A stretch of 64,000 bases of DNA, taken from contig CANNCS010000002.1 in assembly GCA_947503115.1 (NCBI GenBank), forward strand, positions 52,287-116,286, in the 5' to 3' direction. The translations under genes and the position numbers were made by a program. The stretch comes from an uncultured Marivita sp. GTDB lineage: Bacteria > Pseudomonadota > Alphaproteobacteria > Rhodobacterales > Rhodobacteraceae. Of the stretch, positions 1-8,901 are shown piece by piece. The notes below the pieces were generated by a model. That model did not search any database and was not told the origin of the DNA. It was given only the letters and a program-made list of their open reading frames with translations. Positions within the stretch are counted from its first letter, which is position 1; the number at the start of each line of letters is the position of its first letter.

Positions 1-523
1 CGAAATCAGGCTGCTTGCCCCCAATGAGCTCTAGATAAACCTCAGCCAGAATTTCAGAGTCGAGCAACGCGCCGTGCAATGTTCGGGACGAGTTGTCGAT
101 CCCGAACCGTCGACACAACGCATCCAGTGATGCCGGCGAGCCAGGAAATCTCCGCCGCGCAATTGCCAGTGTGTCGATCGCTCGGTCAAAGGGAATAGAG
201 CCCCGGTTGACCCAGGACAGCTCCGCATTCAAAAACTTCATATCGAATGCCGCATTGTGGATCACCAGCTGGGCATCCCCAATAAAATCGACAAAGGCCT
301 GTGCGACATCAGCAAAAACAGGCTTGTCCCGCAAGAAATCATCGCCAAGCCCGTGTACCTCGAATGCTTCTTGCGGCATCGAACGTTCAGGATTGATGTA
401 TTGGTGATAGGTCTTGCCGGTCGGTACATGGTTGAACAGCTCGACCGCACCGATTTCTACAATTCGATCGCCCTGTTCTGGCTCAAACCCCGTCGTTTCC
501 GTATCGAGAACAATCTCACGCAT
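1..523 (-). CDS. dnaQ: DNA polymerase III epsilon subunit (3'-5' exonuclease), C-terminus cut by window edge
   Basis: Proofreading exonuclease of the replicative polymerase. The minus-strand frame starting at the ATG at 523-521 reads MREIVLDTETTGFEP, giving the ExoI motif DTETTG at residues 7-12. An ExoII-like IHNAAFDMKFL follows near residue 90 and an ExoIII-like LHGALLDSEIL near residue 150. About 174 codons are visible and the frame is open at base 1, so the usual C-terminal polymerase-binding part (the family is about 230 residues) lies outside. The start overlaps the coaE stop by 8 bases, which suggests translational coupling. It is the last visible gene of a maf-aroE-coaE-dnaQ operon. 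Confidence 0.93.
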   Translation of the reverse strand, partial: MREIVLDTETTGFEPEQGDRIVEIGAVELFNHVPTGKTYHQYINPERSMPQEAFEVHGLGDDFLRDKPVFADVAQAFVDFIGDAQLVIHNAAFDMKFLNAELSWVNRGSIPFDRAIDTLAIARRRFPGSPASLDALCRRFGIDNSSRTLHGALLDSEILAEVYLELIGGKQPDF

Positions 524-1106
524 CGGTCATTCGTTTCCTGATCTGCTCCAAGACATCGTGAACCTGCGCACGTGCATGTTCAAGCGTATCGGTTTCGATC
601 ACGAAATCAGAACGCGCGCATTTCTCGTCATTTGGCATCTGCTTCGCCCGGATCGCTGCGAATTGCTCGCGCGTCATAGTTCCACGCTCCATAACCCGCT
701 CTTCCTGCTTTTCAGGTGAAACAGTGACACATGCAACGGCATCCATCTCGGCCTCGCCACCCGTCTCGAACAAAAGCGGGATGTCGAAGACAATCACATC
801 AGTATCGGCGTTCGCGGCAAATTGGGCACGATCATCGCGTACCAAAGGATGAACAATCCCTTCGATCATCCGCAACGCGTCCTGGTGCTTAACGATGATC
901 GACCGCAGCGCGCCGCGATCCACCGTGCCATCCGAAATCGCATCTGGAAACAGCGCTTCCATAGGGCGCACGGCAGCGCCGCCCTTTGCATAAAGTCGAT
1001 GCACAGCTGCATCCGCATCCCAAACAGAGCAGCCGGCGTCAGCAAACAAACGGGCCGTTGTGGATTTCCCCATCCCGATAGAGCCGGTGAGGCCAAGCTT
1101 AAACAT
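516..1106 (-). CDS. coaE: Dephospho-CoA kinase
   Basis: Catalyses the last step of coenzyme A synthesis, ATP-dependent phosphorylation of the 3'-hydroxyl of dephospho-CoA in the cytoplasm. The 196-residue product has normal length and begins [16 protein letters not shown], a P-loop at residues 8-15, followed by DADAAVHRLY and later FDIPLLFETGGE, both typical of the family. Its ATG shares one base with the aroE stop (TGATG), and its end overlaps dnaQ by 8 bases. The pairing of coaE with dnaQ and aroE is common in alphaproteobacteria. Confidence 0.95.
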   Translation of the reverse strand: MFKLGLTGSIGMGKSTTARLFADAGCSVWDADAAVHRLYAKGGAAVRPMEALFPDAISDGTVDRGALRSIIVKHQDALRMIEGIVHPLVRDDRAQFAANADTDVIVFDIPLLFETGGEAEMDAVACVTVSPEKQEERVMERGTMTREQFAAIRAKQMPNDEKCARSDFVIETDTLEHARAQVHDVLEQIRKRMTDA

Positions 1107-1936
1107 CAGCGCAGAACCGCAGCGCGCACGTTTTCATCAACCTCAGGCCGTTTCCCAAACCAACGCTCAAAGCCAGGAACCGCTTGATGCAACAGCATCC
1201 CCACGCCATCAACGACCCGACACCCCCTGTCTTCGGCTGTGGCCAACAGACGAGTCCGAAGCGGCGTGTAGACAAGGTCATTAACAATCGCTCCGGGCCG
1301 CAAACCGTCCAAAGGAACACGCATCTCGGGTTTTCCGGTCATACCCAATGACGTCGTGTTTACCACGAGATCCGCGTCTTCAAGGACGTTGCCAGCCTGC
1401 ACCCACTCAATAACCTGAATGCGATTGCCAAAGTCTTCGCGCAATTTTTCGGCGCGGATCCGTGTGCGATTGGTCAGCATAATCTTCGGCACACCAACAT
1501 CAATCAACGAAGCAAGAACCGCCCGACACGCGCCACCCGCGCCAAACACAACGGCGGGCCCGGATTTCGGGTTCCAGTCTGGGATGGACTGCCGAATGTT
1601 CTCGATAAACCCGTATCCGTCTGTGTTATCCGCGTGAATTCGCCCATCCTTGCGGAAGATCAGTGTGTTCGCTGCCCCAATGAGGGTTGCACGATCGGTG
1701 ATCAGATCAGCGATCTCCATCACCTTTTCCTTGTGTGGGATCGTCACGTTGGCCCCAACAAACCCAAGATCGGCCAATCGTGGTAACAGCTCTGAAAGCT
1801 TATCAGGCTCTATATCCATCGGGATGTAGTGCCCCTTAAGCCCATATTTACGCAGCCAGTAGCCATGTACATTGGGGCTTTTTGAGTGGGCGATAGGGTG
1901 GCCGATAACTGCAGCCAAAGGAATTTTATCACTCAT
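1106..1936 (-). CDS. aroE: Shikimate dehydrogenase (NADP+)
   Basis: Reduces 3-dehydroshikimate to shikimate with NADPH in aromatic amino acid synthesis. The 276-residue protein has the N-terminal substrate site ([13 protein letters not shown] near residues 12-24, and NVTIPHKEK with the catalytic-type Lys69), a glycine-rich dinucleotide loop [10 protein letters not shown] near residue 130, and VVNTTSLGM. Length and motif order are normal. It overlaps maf by 4 bases (ATGA) and touches coaE, so one leftward transcript is likely. Confidence 0.95.
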   Translation of the reverse strand: MSDKIPLAAVIGHPIAHSKSPNVHGYWLRKYGLKGHYIPMDIEPDKLSELLPRLADLGFVGANVTIPHKEKVMEIADLITDRATLIGAANTLIFRKDGRIHADNTDGYGFIENIRQSIPDWNPKSGPAVVFGAGGACRAVLASLIDVGVPKIMLTNRTRIRAEKLREDFGNRIQVIEWVQAGNVLEDADLVVNTTSLGMTGKPEMRVPLDGLRPGAIVNDLVYTPLRTRLLATAEDRGCRVVDGVGMLLHQAVPGFERWFGKRPEVDENVRAAVLR

Positions 1937-2532
1937 CCGTGGATCCGTCCGGTCAAAGTAAGATGGTTCAGAAGTTCCAGTAACGGAAGTCCAAGCACCG
2001 TGAAATAGTCACCTTGCACCTGCGTGAACAGCCGCGCACCTTCTTCCTCAAGCTTATATGCTCCAACAGAATGGCGGATGCTGTCCCAGTTCCGTTCAAC
2101 ATATGCCTCAAGATAGCTGTCCGAAAAGTCACGCATGCGAAGACGCACAACTCCGACATGCCGCCATTTCGGTTCGCCGTCCTGATACAAGACAGCCGCT
2201 GACATCAGCATATGAGACCGATTGCGAAGTGTGATTAGTTGTTCTCTCGCCTCATCGGGGGTTGTCGGTTTGGCAAAAACAGCCTTGTCCACCGCCAAGA
2301 CCTGATCACACCCCAGAACAAGAGCACCGGGCATCTTATCTGACACTTTGCGAGCCTTCATTTCGGCCAGGGTGTCTGCAATGTCTCGAGGTGACGCCTC
2401 TTCCACTTCCAAAGCCAACCTGATGGAATCTTCGTCGATTCGAGCGACCTGAACATCGAATCGAATCCCTGCATTTCGAAGAAGGTCGGCACGGATCTGC
2501 GATCCAGAGGCGAGTACAAGGTCAGGATTCAT
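1933..2532 (-). CDS. maf: Maf/YceF family nucleotide pyrophosphatase
   Basis: Maf proteins are house-cleaning pyrophosphatases that hydrolyse non-canonical or methylated nucleoside triphosphates; the exact substrate cannot be told here. The 199-residue product starts [18 protein letters not shown], a variant of the LASxSPRR nucleotide loop, and has [12 protein letters not shown] and [14 protein letters not shown], all family hallmarks. It is the first gene of the leftward operon. The ATG at 2532-2530 shares its A with a perfect DnaA box (2532-2540) on the same strand, and no good Shine-Dalgarno is visible. Confidence 0.9.
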   Translation of the reverse strand: MNPDLVLASGSQIRADLLRNAGIRFDVQVARIDEDSIRLALEVEEASPRDIADTLAEMKARKVSDKMPGALVLGCDQVLAVDKAVFAKPTTPDEAREQLITLRNRSHMLMSAAVLYQDGEPKWRHVGVVRLRMRDFSDSYLEAYVERNWDSIRHSVGAYKLEEEGARLFTQVQGDYFTVLGLPLLELLNHLTLTGRIHG

Positions 2533-2540
2533 GTGGATAA
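2532..2540 (-). promoter_or_regulatory. Perfect DnaA box overlapping the maf start codon
   Basis: Read on the minus strand the bases are TTATCCACA, identical to the strongest DnaA-box consensus, and the last A is the A of the maf ATG. DnaA bound here would sit over the ribosome-binding region and start of the maf-aroE-coaE-dnaQ operon. That regulatory effect is inferred. Confidence 0.75.
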
Positions 2541-2934
2541 CTCTACGGAAAAGTACGGTTTGTTTACCGGAGTGTTTTGGGGAAATCCGGCCCCATCAGC
2601 AAGCCTGTAGAGTTCTCGGCAAGTTACCCGTGTCATGCACACGCGTTGTTCCGGCTGTGAAAAGGATAAATTCGTGTTGGGAATAACCTCTCAACTCGTA
2701 GATATGTCTCCAGGATTTCCCAAGATTATCCCGTGCATCTGAACAAATTTATTTATTTATAACAATAACATAGCATCCCATGGTTGGCTTATCCCGATTT
2801 ATACCCACAGACATCCACAGTTTGAGAACTTGGGGGTAAACCCGGTAGAACCCTTTAATCCACAGGGTTGAGCTTAGACTACTATCATCAAAATCCTTTC
2901 TTTTTTCTTTATTTATTTAAAGATTAGGTCCGAT
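2533..2934. other. Candidate chromosomal replication origin (oriC)
   Basis: Apart from the rho promoter and leader to its right, this is the only stretch over 300 bases without a gene. Besides the perfect DnaA box at its left edge it has TTATTCCCA (minus, 2678-2686), TTATCCCGA (2789-2797), ATACCCACA (2801-2809), ACATCCACA (2811-2819) and TAATCCACA (2856-2864, 8 of 9 to TTATCCACA). The four right-hand boxes share one orientation. A+T-rich tracts at 2741-2772 and 2890-2926 are candidate unwinding elements. Genes on both sides are transcribed away from it, and parS sites with parAB lie within 7 kb. No hemE is beside it, unlike the Caulobacter origin. Boxes are seen directly; origin function is inferred. 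Confidence 0.7.
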
Positions 2935-2963
2935 TTGACAGGTTCACTCCCCTCGGCTAAGAG
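2935..2963 (+). promoter_or_regulatory. Putative rho promoter
   Basis: A perfect -35 hexamer TTGACA (2935-2940) is followed after 17 bases by TAAGAG (2958-2963), a weak -10. It would give a leader of about 70 bases before the preferred rho start. Spacing and the -35 are good; the -10 matches only 3 of 6. Confidence 0.4.
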
Positions 2964-3042
2964 CAGCACAGTCCTGTTCTGGACGCGACTTTCCTGAGAC
3001 AAAGAAGATAAGACTGCGATGACCCGCAGTCCGGGATATTTC

Positions 3043-4311
3043 ATGACAGAAAAGCTGAACCTTGCCGATCTTAAGGCAAAAAGCCCCAAAGACCTTCTCG
3101 CGATGGCTGAGGATCTTGAGATCGAAAACGCATCCACCATGCGTAAAGGCGAGATCATGTTCCAAATTCTGCGCGAACGTGCAGATGAAGGTTGGACGAT
3201 TTTCGGGGACGGTGTTCTTGAGGTTCTCCAGGACGGGTTTGGCTTCCTTCGTTCTCCCGAAGCTAACTATCTTCCCGGTCCCGACGACATCTATGTTTCG
3301 CCAGAAATGATCCGAAAATTTTCGCTTCGGACAGGCGATACGATTGACGGTGAAATCAAGGCGCCAGAAGATAACGAACGTTACTTCGCTTTGATGGATT
3401 GCACCCAGATTAACTTCCAGGACCCAGAGCGTGCCCGTCACAAGATCGCCTTCGACAACCTGACACCGCTTTATCCAGATGAGCGGCTAACGATGGAAAT
3501 CGAAGACCCTACAATCAAGGATCGTTCTGCCCGCATCATCGACCTCGTTGCGCCTATTGGTAAAGGCCAGCGTTCGCTGATCGTCGCCCCGCCGCGCACC
3601 GGTAAAACCGTTCTGCTTCAGAACATTGCGCATTCGATCGAACGCAATCACCCGGAATGTTATCTGATCGTTCTGTTGATCGATGAACGCCCGGAAGAAG
3701 TGACCGACATGCAGCGTTCCGTGAAGGGCGAAGTTGTGTCCTCGACCTTTGATGAACCGGCCACCCGCCACGTCGCCGTATCCGAGATGGTGATCGAAAA
3801 GGCCAAGCGTCTGGTCGAGCATAAACGAGATGTTGTTATTCTTCTCGATTCAATCACAAGACTTGGTAGAGCATTTAACACTGTCGTTCCGTCTTCGGGT
3901 AAAGTTCTGACAGGTGGTGTCGACGCAAATGCGCTCCAACGTCCTAAGCGTTTCTTTGGTGCAGCGCGGAACATCGAAGAGGGTGGATCGCTTACGATCA
4001 TCGCAACGGCTCTTATCGACACCGGCAGCCGCATGGACGAAGTGATCTTTGAAGAATTCAAAGGTACAGGTAACTCTGAGATCGTTCTGGATCGCAAAGT
4101 TGCGGACAAGCGCGTCTTCCCGGCGATGGATATTCTCAAGTCTGGTACACGGAAAGAAGACCTGTTGGTCGACAAGATCGACTTGCAGAAAACCTTCGTT
4201 CTCCGCCGTATCCTGAACCCCATGGGGACCACGGACGCAATCGAATTCCTGATCTCCAAGCTCAAGCAAACCAAAACGAATTCGGAATTCTTCGACTCCA
4301 TGAATTCGTAA
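3043..4311 (+). CDS. rho: Transcription termination factor Rho
   Basis: Hexameric RNA-dependent ATPase/helicase that terminates transcription at Rho-dependent sites. The 422-residue product from the ATG at 3043 starts [15 protein letters not shown], matching the family N-terminus; an upstream in-frame ATG at 3019 would add eight atypical residues. It has the N-terminal helical domain, an RNA-binding cold-shock-like domain (GFGFLRSPE and YVSP), the P-loop APPRTGKT near residues 182-189, Walker [11 protein letters not shown] and the Q/R-loop region with [19 protein letters not shown]. It is the first rightward gene from the candidate origin, 21 bases before mnmE. Confidence 0.96.
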   Translation: MTEKLNLADLKAKSPKDLLAMAEDLEIENASTMRKGEIMFQILRERADEGWTIFGDGVLEVLQDGFGFLRSPEANYLPGPDDIYVSPEMIRKFSLRTGDTIDGEIKAPEDNERYFALMDCTQINFQDPERARHKIAFDNLTPLYPDERLTMEIEDPTIKDRSARIIDLVAPIGKGQRSLIVAPPRTGKTVLLQNIAHSIERNHPECYLIVLLIDERPEEVTDMQRSVKGEVVSSTFDEPATRHVAVSEMVIEKAKRLVEHKRDVVILLDSITRLGRAFNTVVPSSGKVLTGGVDANALQRPKRFFGAARNIEEGGSLTIIATALIDTGSRMDEVIFEEFKGTGNSEIVLDRKVADKRVFPAMDILKSGTRKEDLLVDKIDLQKTFVLRRILNPMGTTDAIEFLISKLKQTKTNSEFFDSMNS

Positions 4312-4332
4312 ACCTGTCAGGCGTGCAACGTC

Positions 4333-5616
4333 ATGGACACGATCTTTGCTCTGGCTACAGTGCCAGGAAAATCTGGCGTTGCTGTCATCCGCGTTTCAGG
4401 ACCGGATGCGTTTCTAAGTTGCAAGCTGTTTGGGTTCAACGCACCGGAACCCAGAAAGACGGCGCTTCGTCGGCTTACCCACGAAACCAAAGGCTTCTTG
4501 GATGAAGCTCTGGTTCTGACATTTGAAGACGGGGCGAGCTTTACTGGTGAACCTGTTGTGGAGTTTCATGTCCACGGCAGCATTGCGATCATCAACAGCG
4601 TTTTGGACGCTCTGAAGTCAATTCCGAACTACCGTTCCGCGGAACCGGGCGAGTTTACTCGTCGGGCGTTGAATAATGGACGTTTGGATTTGACCCAAGT
4701 CGAAGCCTTGTCTGATCTGATTGACGCTGAAACCGAAATGCAACGCAAACAAGCGCTTAAGGGGTTTACTGGTCGTCTGCGCGAAAAGTCTGAAACCTGG
4801 CGCGCTGATCTTATCCACGCGTTGTCCTTGCTGGAAGCAACCATAGACTTTGCGGACGAAGAAGTTCCAGTTGACGTATCACCCGAAGTGGAACGTCTTT
4901 TGAATGATGTCATCGAAACCATGAACAAAGAGATTGATGGTTTTGGTGTGGCTGAACGCGTCAGGACAGGTTTTGAAGTTGCGATCGTCGGTCCTCCTAA
5001 CGCCGGAAAATCGACACTTCTTAACGCGTTAGCGGGCCGTGATGCTGCTATCACGTCAGAGATCGCTGGTACCACTCGGGACGTGATCGAAGTTCGAATG
5101 GATCTTGATTCTTTGCCGGTCACGTTTCTTGATACCGCGGGTCTGCGGGAAACCAACGATGTTGTTGAAAGTATTGGTATCCAACGCGCTGTAGATCGCG
5201 CTAAGGTAGCTGATCTTCGTGTCTTTCTAAAGGGCGAGGGCGGTTTTGCTGATTTTGAACCGTTTGACCACGATATCGTCGTAGAGGGTAAATCCGACCT
5301 TCGCTCGGATGGTCAGGGTGTTTCCGGAGTGACGGGCGATGGGATTCAGAACCTGATTGATGCAGTAAAGACGTTCCTCTTTACTCGCGCGATTTCGGCT
5401 GGTCTGGTATCACATGAACGGCAAAAACTGGTTCTGGAACAGGGGCGATCTTCATTGAACCAAGCGCTTTCCTTTGCGCAGTCGGGACCGGAACATTACG
5501 ATTTAGCATCGGAAGAACTTCGCTCTGCGATTTTTACACTTGAAAGACTGGTGGGTCGTGTCGATGTGGAAGATGTGCTAGATAAGGTTTTCTCAAGTTT
5601 TTGCATCGGAAAGTAA
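4333..5616 (+). CDS. mnmE: tRNA uridine-5-carboxymethylaminomethyl GTPase MnmE
   Basis: With MnmG it modifies the wobble uridine (U34) of several tRNAs. The 427-residue protein has the N-terminal tetrahydrofolate-binding domain (MDTIFALATVPGKSGVAVIR), a central helical domain, and a G domain with GPPNAGKST near residues 219-227, GTTRD and DTAG. The C-terminal FCIGK carries the essential cysteine. The usual G4 NKxD seems to be GKSD (in VVEGKSDL), an unusual substitution in the guanine-specificity motif. The gene ends 12 bases before the preferred mnmG start, so the two partner subunits are probably cotranscribed. Confidence 0.95.
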   Translation: MDTIFALATVPGKSGVAVIRVSGPDAFLSCKLFGFNAPEPRKTALRRLTHETKGFLDEALVLTFEDGASFTGEPVVEFHVHGSIAIINSVLDALKSIPNYRSAEPGEFTRRALNNGRLDLTQVEALSDLIDAETEMQRKQALKGFTGRLREKSETWRADLIHALSLLEATIDFADEEVPVDVSPEVERLLNDVIETMNKEIDGFGVAERVRTGFEVAIVGPPNAGKSTLLNALAGRDAAITSEIAGTTRDVIEVRMDLDSLPVTFLDTAGLRETNDVVESIGIQRAVDRAKVADLRVFLKGEGGFADFEPFDHDIVVEGKSDLRSDGQGVSGVTGDGIQNLIDAVKTFLFTRAISAGLVSHERQKLVLEQGRSSLNQALSFAQSGPEHYDLASEELRSAIFTLERLVGRVDVEDVLDKVFSSFCIGK

Positions 5617-5620
5617 GGAG

Positions 5621-5636
5621 TGTTTCACGTGAAACA
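5621..5636. promoter_or_regulatory. parS centromere site 1
   Basis: TGTTTCACGTGAAACA, the perfect 16-bp palindromic ParB-binding consensus. It spans the 5' end of mnmG; the preferred GTG start (5629-5631) is inside its right half. Confidence 0.95.
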
Positions 5637-7503
5637 ATTTGATTTCGATGTCATCGTTGTCGGCGGAGGCCATGCGGGCTGCGAAGCAGCGCATGTGGCT
5701 GCACGTATTGGTGTACGTACCGCTTTGGTCACTTTGACCGAAGAAGGCATCGGCGTTATGTCATGCAATCCTGCGATCGGTGGACTTGGAAAAGGCCATC
5801 TTGTGAGAGAGATTGATGCTTTTGATGGTGTCATGGGGCAGGTTGCGGATAAAGCTGGTATCCAGTTTCGACTTTTGAACCGCCGTAAAGGACCCGCGGT
5901 GCAAGGCCCCCGTGCGCAGGCGGATCGGAAGATCTATCAATCAGAAATGCTTAGCGTCACGAAAGCGCAGGATAACCTTGAGATTGTTTTGGGCGAAGTT
6001 ACAAACTTGATGCTCGACGGTAATACTGTTGTTGGCGTTGAGATTGACGGATCGCATTCTTTGTCAGCACCATCAGTAATTTTGACCACCGGTACTTTCT
6101 TGCGCGGAGTTATTCATATTGGAGATCGTCAAATTTCGGGTGGGCGAATGGGGGAGCGCCCCTCAAATGAGCTTGCTAAAACGCTTGCATCCTTTGATCT
6201 TCCACTGGGACGCCTAAAAACAGGTACTCCGCCACGTCTTGATGGGCGTACCATCAATTGGGATGGGCTGGATGAGCAGCCAGGCGATGACGAACCAGTA
6301 ATGTTTTCTTTCCTTTCTGACGCGCCCATCGCTCGGCAGGTGCCATGTGCAATCACGCATACAAACGAAACCACCCACAAGATTATTCGAGACAATCTTG
6401 ATCGGTCGGCTATGTACGGCGGACACATCGAAGGCGTCGGTCCGCGTTATTGTCCGTCTATCGAAGATAAAGTTGTGCGGTTTTCTGATAAGTCATCGCA
6501 TCAGATTTTCCTTGAACCTGAAGGACTTGACGATCACACGGTCTATCCGAACGGCATTTCTACGTCGCTGCCAGAGGACGTGCAGCTCGAATATGTTCGG
6601 TCAATCAAAGGGCTCGAACAGGCCGAAATTTTGCAACCAGGCTACGCAATTGAATACGACTACGTTGATCCGCGGGCCCTCAATCTCGATTTGTCTCTCA
6701 AGTCGCGGGACGGTTTGTATCTAGCGGGTCAGATCAATGGAACAACCGGGTACGAGGAAGCAGCGGCTCAGGGACTTGTTGCTGGTATCAATGCAGCGCG
6801 TCGAGCAATGAATCAAGAGCCCGTCACCTTTAGTCGGTCCGACAGCTATATCGGCGTAATGATCGATGATTTGACATCGCGTGGCGTAGCAGAGCCGTAC
6901 CGGATGTTTACGTCGAGGGCGGAGTACCGCCTTTCGTTGCGTGCTGACAATGCGGATCAGCGTTTGACACCCAAGGCCATTGAAGTTGGCTGTGTGGGGC
7001 CTCAGAGAATTGAAGTATTCAGCCAAAAGATGGCGAAGATCGGTGCGGCGCGGAGCGATCTTGATGCTTTAACGGTTACATCACGGCAGCTTGTTGATGC
7101 TGGCGTTGCCATTTCTCAGGATGGATCGAAAAGATCGGGCTTTGAGGCGCTTGCTATTGATGCTGTGTCTTGGGACGCGTTGACTAAGATCGCACCGGGC
7201 CTTGGTTCCATTGATGAGAAGACACGCGATCAACTGGGTAAGGATGCGTTATACGCCAATTATATTGAGCGCCAGCAAAAGGACATCGATGCGCTTCGTC
7301 GCGATGAGGCGCAGGTGATCCCGTTTGATTTCGCCTTTTCTGAAATCGATGGTCTGTCGAACGAGTTAAAAATCAAGCTGTCTAACGCGATGCCTGCAAA
7401 CCTCGCGCAAGCTGCACGTATTGATGGGATGACGCCGTCTGCTCTCTTGTTGATTCTGTCCAAGCTAAGAATGTCTGGCTCACGAGAACGAGTTGCGGGA
7501 TGA
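5629..7503 (+). CDS. mnmG: tRNA uridine-5-carboxymethylaminomethyl modification enzyme MnmG (GidA)
   Basis: FAD-dependent partner of MnmE in wobble-uridine modification. The Rossmann FAD loop [12 protein letters not shown] is near residues 10-21, followed by [20 protein letters not shown], the [16 protein letters not shown] block and a C-terminal MnmE-interacting helical domain; 624 residues is normal. Start choice: the first in-frame GTG (5620) lies on the Shine-Dalgarno AAGGAG itself, while the GTG at 5629 is 8 bases behind it and gives [14 protein letters not shown], so 5629 is preferred. The start codon is therefore embedded in parS1. The stop overlaps the rsmG ATG by ATGA. Confidence 0.95.
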   Translation: MKQFDFDVIVVGGGHAGCEAAHVAARIGVRTALVTLTEEGIGVMSCNPAIGGLGKGHLVREIDAFDGVMGQVADKAGIQFRLLNRRKGPAVQGPRAQADRKIYQSEMLSVTKAQDNLEIVLGEVTNLMLDGNTVVGVEIDGSHSLSAPSVILTTGTFLRGVIHIGDRQISGGRMGERPSNELAKTLASFDLPLGRLKTGTPPRLDGRTINWDGLDEQPGDDEPVMFSFLSDAPIARQVPCAITHTNETTHKIIRDNLDRSAMYGGHIEGVGPRYCPSIEDKVVRFSDKSSHQIFLEPEGLDDHTVYPNGISTSLPEDVQLEYVRSIKGLEQAEILQPGYAIEYDYVDPRALNLDLSLKSRDGLYLAGQINGTTGYEEAAAQGLVAGINAARRAMNQEPVTFSRSDSYIGVMIDDLTSRGVAEPYRMFTSRAEYRLSLRADNADQRLTPKAIEVGCVGPQRIEVFSQKMAKIGAARSDLDALTVTSRQLVDAGVAISQDGSKRSGFEALAIDAVSWDALTKIAPGLGSIDEKTRDQLGKDALYANYIERQQKDIDALRRDEAQVIPFDFAFSEIDGLSNELKIKLSNAMPANLAQAARIDGMTPSALLLILSKLRMSGSRERVAG

Positions 7504-8087
7504 ATGTTTCACGTGAAACAGAAGATAAACTGAAAATATACTTGGCGCTGCTCCAGAAGTGGTCACCAAAAATTAATTTGGTTTCGCCAACGTCTTTAAA
7601 GGATGCTGCAAGGCGTCACTTTGATGATTCTTTGCAGGTCGCATCATTGTGTCCAGATGGCGCGCGAACGTGGGTTGACTTAGGTTCTGGTGGCGGGTTT
7701 CCGGGCGCTGTTGTTGCGATTGCATTAGAAAACAAAGAGTTAAAAGTGACGTTGATTGAAAGCGATCAGCGTAAAGCGACCTTTTTGAGAACTGTTTCAC
7801 GTGAAACAAACGTTCCATTCAATGTCATTGCTCACCGAATTGAAGACGTCCCGGCAATGGAGTGTGATGTGCTTAGTGCACGGGCGTTGGCACCACTGGA
7901 TGACTTGCTAGCTTTCACTGAACTGCATCTCGGAGCGCAAGGAACAGCATTGTTCATGAAAGGAGGAACTTGGCAGACGGAAGTTGATGACGCTCAAAAG
8001 AAGTGGCGATTCACTTGTGAAGCGCATACAAGTGTAACACATCCTGACGCTGCCGTTCTGGAGATTGGAGGTCTATCTCGTGTTTGA
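7500..8087 (+). CDS. rsmG: 16S rRNA (guanine-527-N7)-methyltransferase RsmG (GidB)
   Basis: Methylates N7 of G527 in 16S rRNA with S-adenosylmethionine; loss gives low-level streptomycin resistance in many bacteria. The 195-residue protein has the SAM motif [11 protein letters not shown] near residues 58-68, then [19 protein letters not shown] and [13 protein letters not shown], all family blocks. It starts on ATGA with mnmG. The peptide VSRET occurs twice (residues 3-7 and near 99-103) because two perfect parS sites are read in the same frame. The end overlaps the preferred parA start by 8 bases. Confidence 0.95.
   Translation: MNVSRETEDKLKIYLALLQKWSPKINLVSPTSLKDAARRHFDDSLQVASLCPDGARTWVDLGSGGGFPGAVVAIALENKELKVTLIESDQRKATFLRTVSRETNVPFNVIAHRIEDVPAMECDVLSARALAPLDDLLAFTELHLGAQGTALFMKGGTWQTEVDDAQKKWRFTCEAHTSVTHPDAAVLEIGGLSRV
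7505..7520. promoter_or_regulatory. parS centromere site 2
   Basis: A second perfect TGTTTCACGTGAAACA, starting two bases after the rsmG ATG and coding for VSRET at residues 3-7. Confidence 0.95.
7793..7808. promoter_or_regulatory. parS centromere site 3
   Basis: A third perfect TGTTTCACGTGAAACA, 288 bases after site 2, inside rsmG and again read as VSRET. Confidence 0.95.
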
Positions 8088-8892
8088 TCCCACGCGCCCG
8101 GCTGGCCCAAAAATCATAGCGATTGCAAATCAGAAAGGCGGCGTTGGAAAGACCACGACCGCAATAAACTTTGCGTCCGCCCTGGCGGAAATAGGACAAA
8201 AAGTACTTGTTGTTGATCTCGATCCGCAGGGCAATGCGTCCACTGGGCTAGGCGTCATGCCAGAAGATCGACATGCGACGACCTATGATTTGTTGCTCGA
8301 CGATTTTCCACTGTCGGACATCATTTGCAAAACAGGTCAGGAAAATCTCTTTTTGGTGCCATCGACGACAGATCTCAGTTCCGCGGACATTGAACTGATA
8401 GCCAATGAAAAGCGCAGTTTCCTATTGCATGATGCATTGCGTCAGACCGATATGGATCAGTTTGCGTTTGATTTTATCCTGATTGACTGCCCGCCATCGT
8501 TGAATCTCCTTACGGTGAACGCAATGGTTGCTGCGCATTCCGTGCTTGTTCCGCTCCAAAGTGAATTCTTTGCGCTTGAGGGGCTAAGTCAGCTGATGCT
8601 CACGATCAGGGAGGTGCGCCAGTCGGCCAATCCGTCTTTGCGGATCGAAGGTGTGGTGCTCACGATGTACGATTCCCGGAACAATCTCTCGCAACAGGTC
8701 GAAACTGATGCGCGCGATAATTTGGGGGACCTTGTGTTCAAGACTGTCATTCCACGAAATGTTCGGGTCAGCGAAGCGCCATCCTACGCGATGCCGGTTT
8801 TGGAATACGACACCAACTCCAAGGGGGCTATTGCCTATCGTGCATTGGCGCACGAGTTCTTGGGAAAAAATGAAACAATGACAGCAGCGTAG
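8080..8892 (+). CDS. parA: Chromosome partitioning ATPase ParA (Soj)
   Basis: ATP-dependent DNA-binding partner of ParB that drives segregation of the origin region. The deviant Walker A KGGVGKTT is near residues 19-26, then VLVVDLDPQGNASTGLG and FDFILIDCPPSLNLLTVNAM. I prefer the GTG at 8080 ([21 protein letters not shown]): GGAGG at 8067-8071 is 8 bases upstream, while the in-frame TTG at 8065 lies in front of and against that signal. The product is 270 residues. It overlaps rsmG by 8 bases and is followed 9 bases later by parB. Confidence 0.95.
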   Translation: MFDPTRPAGPKIIAIANQKGGVGKTTTAINFASALAEIGQKVLVVDLDPQGNASTGLGVMPEDRHATTYDLLLDDFPLSDIICKTGQENLFLVPSTTDLSSADIELIANEKRSFLLHDALRQTDMDQFAFDFILIDCPPSLNLLTVNAMVAAHSVLVPLQSEFFALEGLSQLMLTIREVRQSANPSLRIEGVVLTMYDSRNNLSQQVETDARDNLGDLVFKTVIPRNVRVSEAPSYAMPVLEYDTNSKGAIAYRALAHEFLGKNETMTAA

Positions 8893-8901
8893 GTAGGTAA
8901 C

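Noticed and set aside
708..723. parS-like CTTTTCAGGTGAAACA
   Set aside because: 13 of 16 matches inside coaE, with a broken palindrome centre; ParB sites here are otherwise perfect.
2642..2690. Possible small RNA or hairpin in the origin region
   Set aside because: No stable stem with a T-run is visible; the words are better explained as DnaA-box relatives.
2741..2926. CtrA half-site TTAA-N7-TTAA
   Set aside because: Several TTAA words occur in the A+T-rich tracts but none pair at the right spacing.
3019..3042. Longer start for rho
   Set aside because: The added residues MTRSPGYF do not resemble Rho N-termini; the ATG at 3043 gives the family sequence.
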